DNA from: Hermatobates lingyangjiaoensis
Taxonomy: Eukaryota; Arthropoda; Insecta; Hemiptera; Hermatobatidae
Length of the DNA stretch: 64,000 nucleotides
Direction: 5' to 3'
Assembly: GCA_026182355.1 (NCBI GenBank)
Contig: JAPFBL010001096.1
Coordinates: 1 to 64,000, forward strand
In this document: piece by piece, positions 62,223-64,000 of the stretch
How positions within the stretch are numbered: the first letter of the stretch is position 1
Layout of the letters: each line of letters opens with the position of its first letter
Position numbers and translations under genes: made by a program
Notes under the pieces: generated by a model
Told to the model about the DNA's origin: nothing
Database searches by the model: none
What the model saw: only the letters and a program-made list of their open reading frames with translations

Positions 62223-62335
62223 TGTGCGTGTGTGCGTGCGGCAGCGCGTGCGTGCGTTCGAGCGAGTGCGTGTGTGTGTGTTCGTGTGTATATGTCTACG
62301 TGTGCGCGCGCGTGTGTGTGTGTGTCTATGTAGGC
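62170..62335. repeat. (GT)n microsatellite with GC-rich interruptions
   Basis: A GT run about 50 bp long is followed by imperfect GTGCGTG, GCGCGCGCGTGTG and GT runs. It lies just beyond the 5' end of the LINE. Long open frames through this tract (Val/Cys repeats) are artefacts of the dinucleotide. Confidence 0.9.
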
Positions 62336-64000
62336 CATCTAGCAGACGTCTTTTAACTTTATTAATGTTGCCAAAAATATTTTTTTGTTATTCAGCTATA
62401 TCTAGAATAACTTATATTTCATCGAAGAATATTTTCGTAAAAAATACTTCATATAAATTTTGCAGAAAATCAATTTGTAAAAATAATATGCTGGTAAAGG
62501 TGCGGACACGCTTGAAATCGTTTTCTGATGGTGTCCGTGATGCAGGTAGTGGCCAGATTTGAACATATATTGAATATGATGTGTCAAGAATAAATCACGG
62601 CCGACTACCCATTATTTTATAAGCTATATCTTTGTAATATTATAAATGATCGGGACATTCTTACTTTATTACCTCTTTGCATATTTATGACACAACTAAA
62701 TTATAAAGGTGTCACATATTACAGATTTGTATAAAGTAATTGTTACAATCCTTTGTGACTGAATTACGAATATGTAACTTTTTATTAAATAAAAAAGACA
62801 CTTAAGTTAAAAAAATAACACTTTATTTAAATAAATAAATCAGTTAGTTTGTTTAAAAATCTATAATCTATAGATAATTGTAACACTCAGTACTGTTGTC
62901 CCACTGGAAGTTAAGTAGTTATTTGAGAGTATTGTGGAGGGTTAGTCAGGACGTGATCATCAATCAGTTACGCACAGACATTTTGTTAATATTTATTGAC
63001 ATTTTCAAGGCTGGAATTTTAGTTGATCACTTCAAATTAATATCGAATTTAACAAATCTGTGAACATTTGTTGTCAACCATTTGTTAAATTGAATAATTT
63101 TATTATTATTCAATTATTTAATATTAATATTTAATTTGTTAAATTAAATTTTAACTAACCAACCTAAATTTAAGCCTTGAAAATGTTAATAAAAATTGTC
63201 GAAACATTGGTAAAAAACTGTTTGGAGGTTGAATGACCAACTCTCTACGATCTTTTAGAATAATTATGGATCCATATTTAGGTTTTTGTCAAATGTTCCG
63301 TCTTCTTTGGTAACTAATAAATTTTAAATATATACCCATGTACCAATCAACTCGTCTTCAAACATACATCATCAAAATAATCTGTAGTGGTCTACATTCG
63401 GCTATACTGTAAATAAATGAGTTACTAAATATTGAATTAAATTAAGTAAATTTATTGAATGAAATAAACTTATTACTAATGAATTTAATTGTTTAATTTA
63501 TTTTAATGTAAATGTAATGATTAATATAATCAATTAAAACGTTTAAAAACGTTACAAAACGTTACGTAACGTGGCGTTTTAATGTTATGTTGGATTGTGG
63601 AATGCTATACGGTATTAGTATGTATGTAACACGTGTAAACTGCTTTGATACAAAATGTCCTTTCATGTGCTTTTAACACAGGAGGGTTTCATGAATGCAA
63701 TCACAAGAAATGCAATGAGTGTTATTGTACAGTCTGACTTGTGACTTCCTTTGGAATTTTAATATTTATTAGTTTTAGTGTATTTTCTCTTAATGTACTT
63801 TTTATTGTGCAGTAAATAGTTAGGGCGTTATTTAATACAAATTTAGTGTTTCTGGAATAACCGAAAGAGAGGGATAAAAGTAAATACTCCTTTGGCATGT
63901 AGTACGATAATGTATCTTTCCATGCTTCACTATAAATCGCAAAACAATGACAGTTCTTTAGCTCGAAACAAACATGTATGCCTCACAAATATGATGAAAA
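62336..64000. other. AT-rich sequence, no gene seen
   Basis: No recognisable coding sequence. Around 63535-63570 there is a run of AACGTT/ACGTAACGT units (AAAACGTTACAAAACGTTAC) forming small palindromes. Confidence 0.35.

Noticed and set aside
62099..62562. Long Val/Cys/Arg open frames on the plus strand
   Set aside because: They are translations of the (GT)n microsatellite.

Overview
This is a strongly AT-rich eukaryotic window with no operons or bacterial signals. It has spliced-gene fragments, a tRNA-derived SINE with a CCTAA-type tail (the arthropod telomere unit), an R1-type non-LTR retrotransposon, mariner, hAT and Helitron remnants, and many Penelope-like elements (PLEs) with GIY-YIG endonucleases. 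Together these point to an arthropod. I cannot name the species; a chelicerate or crustacean is possible but unproven.

Host content is thin. A clean first coding exon of an arrestin-domain (ARRDC/alpha-arrestin) protein lies at 15302-15420 on the plus strand. A second arrestin-fold exon, decayed by two frame changes and a stop, lies on the same strand at 50529-50727. A 73-codon reading frame at 733-954 (minus) is coding-like but not recognised. Almost everything else is mobile DNA.

Layout: 1-6.3 kb, PLE scraps and small foldbacks; 6.3-11 kb, AT-rich with short repeats; 11-14 kb, SINE, PLE remnant and a 1.6 kb dispersed repeat; 15-16 kb, arrestin exon plus a hAT MITE with 8-bp target duplications; 19.2-21.4 kb, Helitron helicase relic inside an inverted repeat; 22-25.5 kb, PLE cluster with a 2 kb palindrome; 25.2-29.8 kb and 41.6-46.2 kb, two near-identical copies of one 4.57 kb segment; 31-36 kb, foldbacks, hAT end and SINE; 36.9-40.0 kb, a 3.1 kb palindrome with a PLE; 46.8-50 kb, nested PLE foldbacks, a 1.4 kb PLE palindrome and a mariner foldback; 51.5-56.1 kb, foldbacks and a 3.2 kb PLE palindrome with long reading frames; 59.7-62.1 kb, R1-type LINE followed by a GT microsatellite.

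The main finding is a set of self-cleaving hammerhead-ribozyme-like motifs, about twenty recognisable ones in at least six sequence families. The common form is CUGANGA, one unpaired base, a hairpin, GAAA, a tiny stem III, then a short segment complementary to the bases just before CUGANGA. Where a PLE reading frame is present, the motif lies 3' of it on the same strand. The elements are mostly head-to-head inverted dimers with 3' ends outward, and most end at (TA)n tracts. Hammerheads in PLEs are established. The number and variety here, the recurring extra base, the tiny foldback carriers and the shared palindromic architecture are what deserve follow-up. The palindromes also need checking against assembly artefact.
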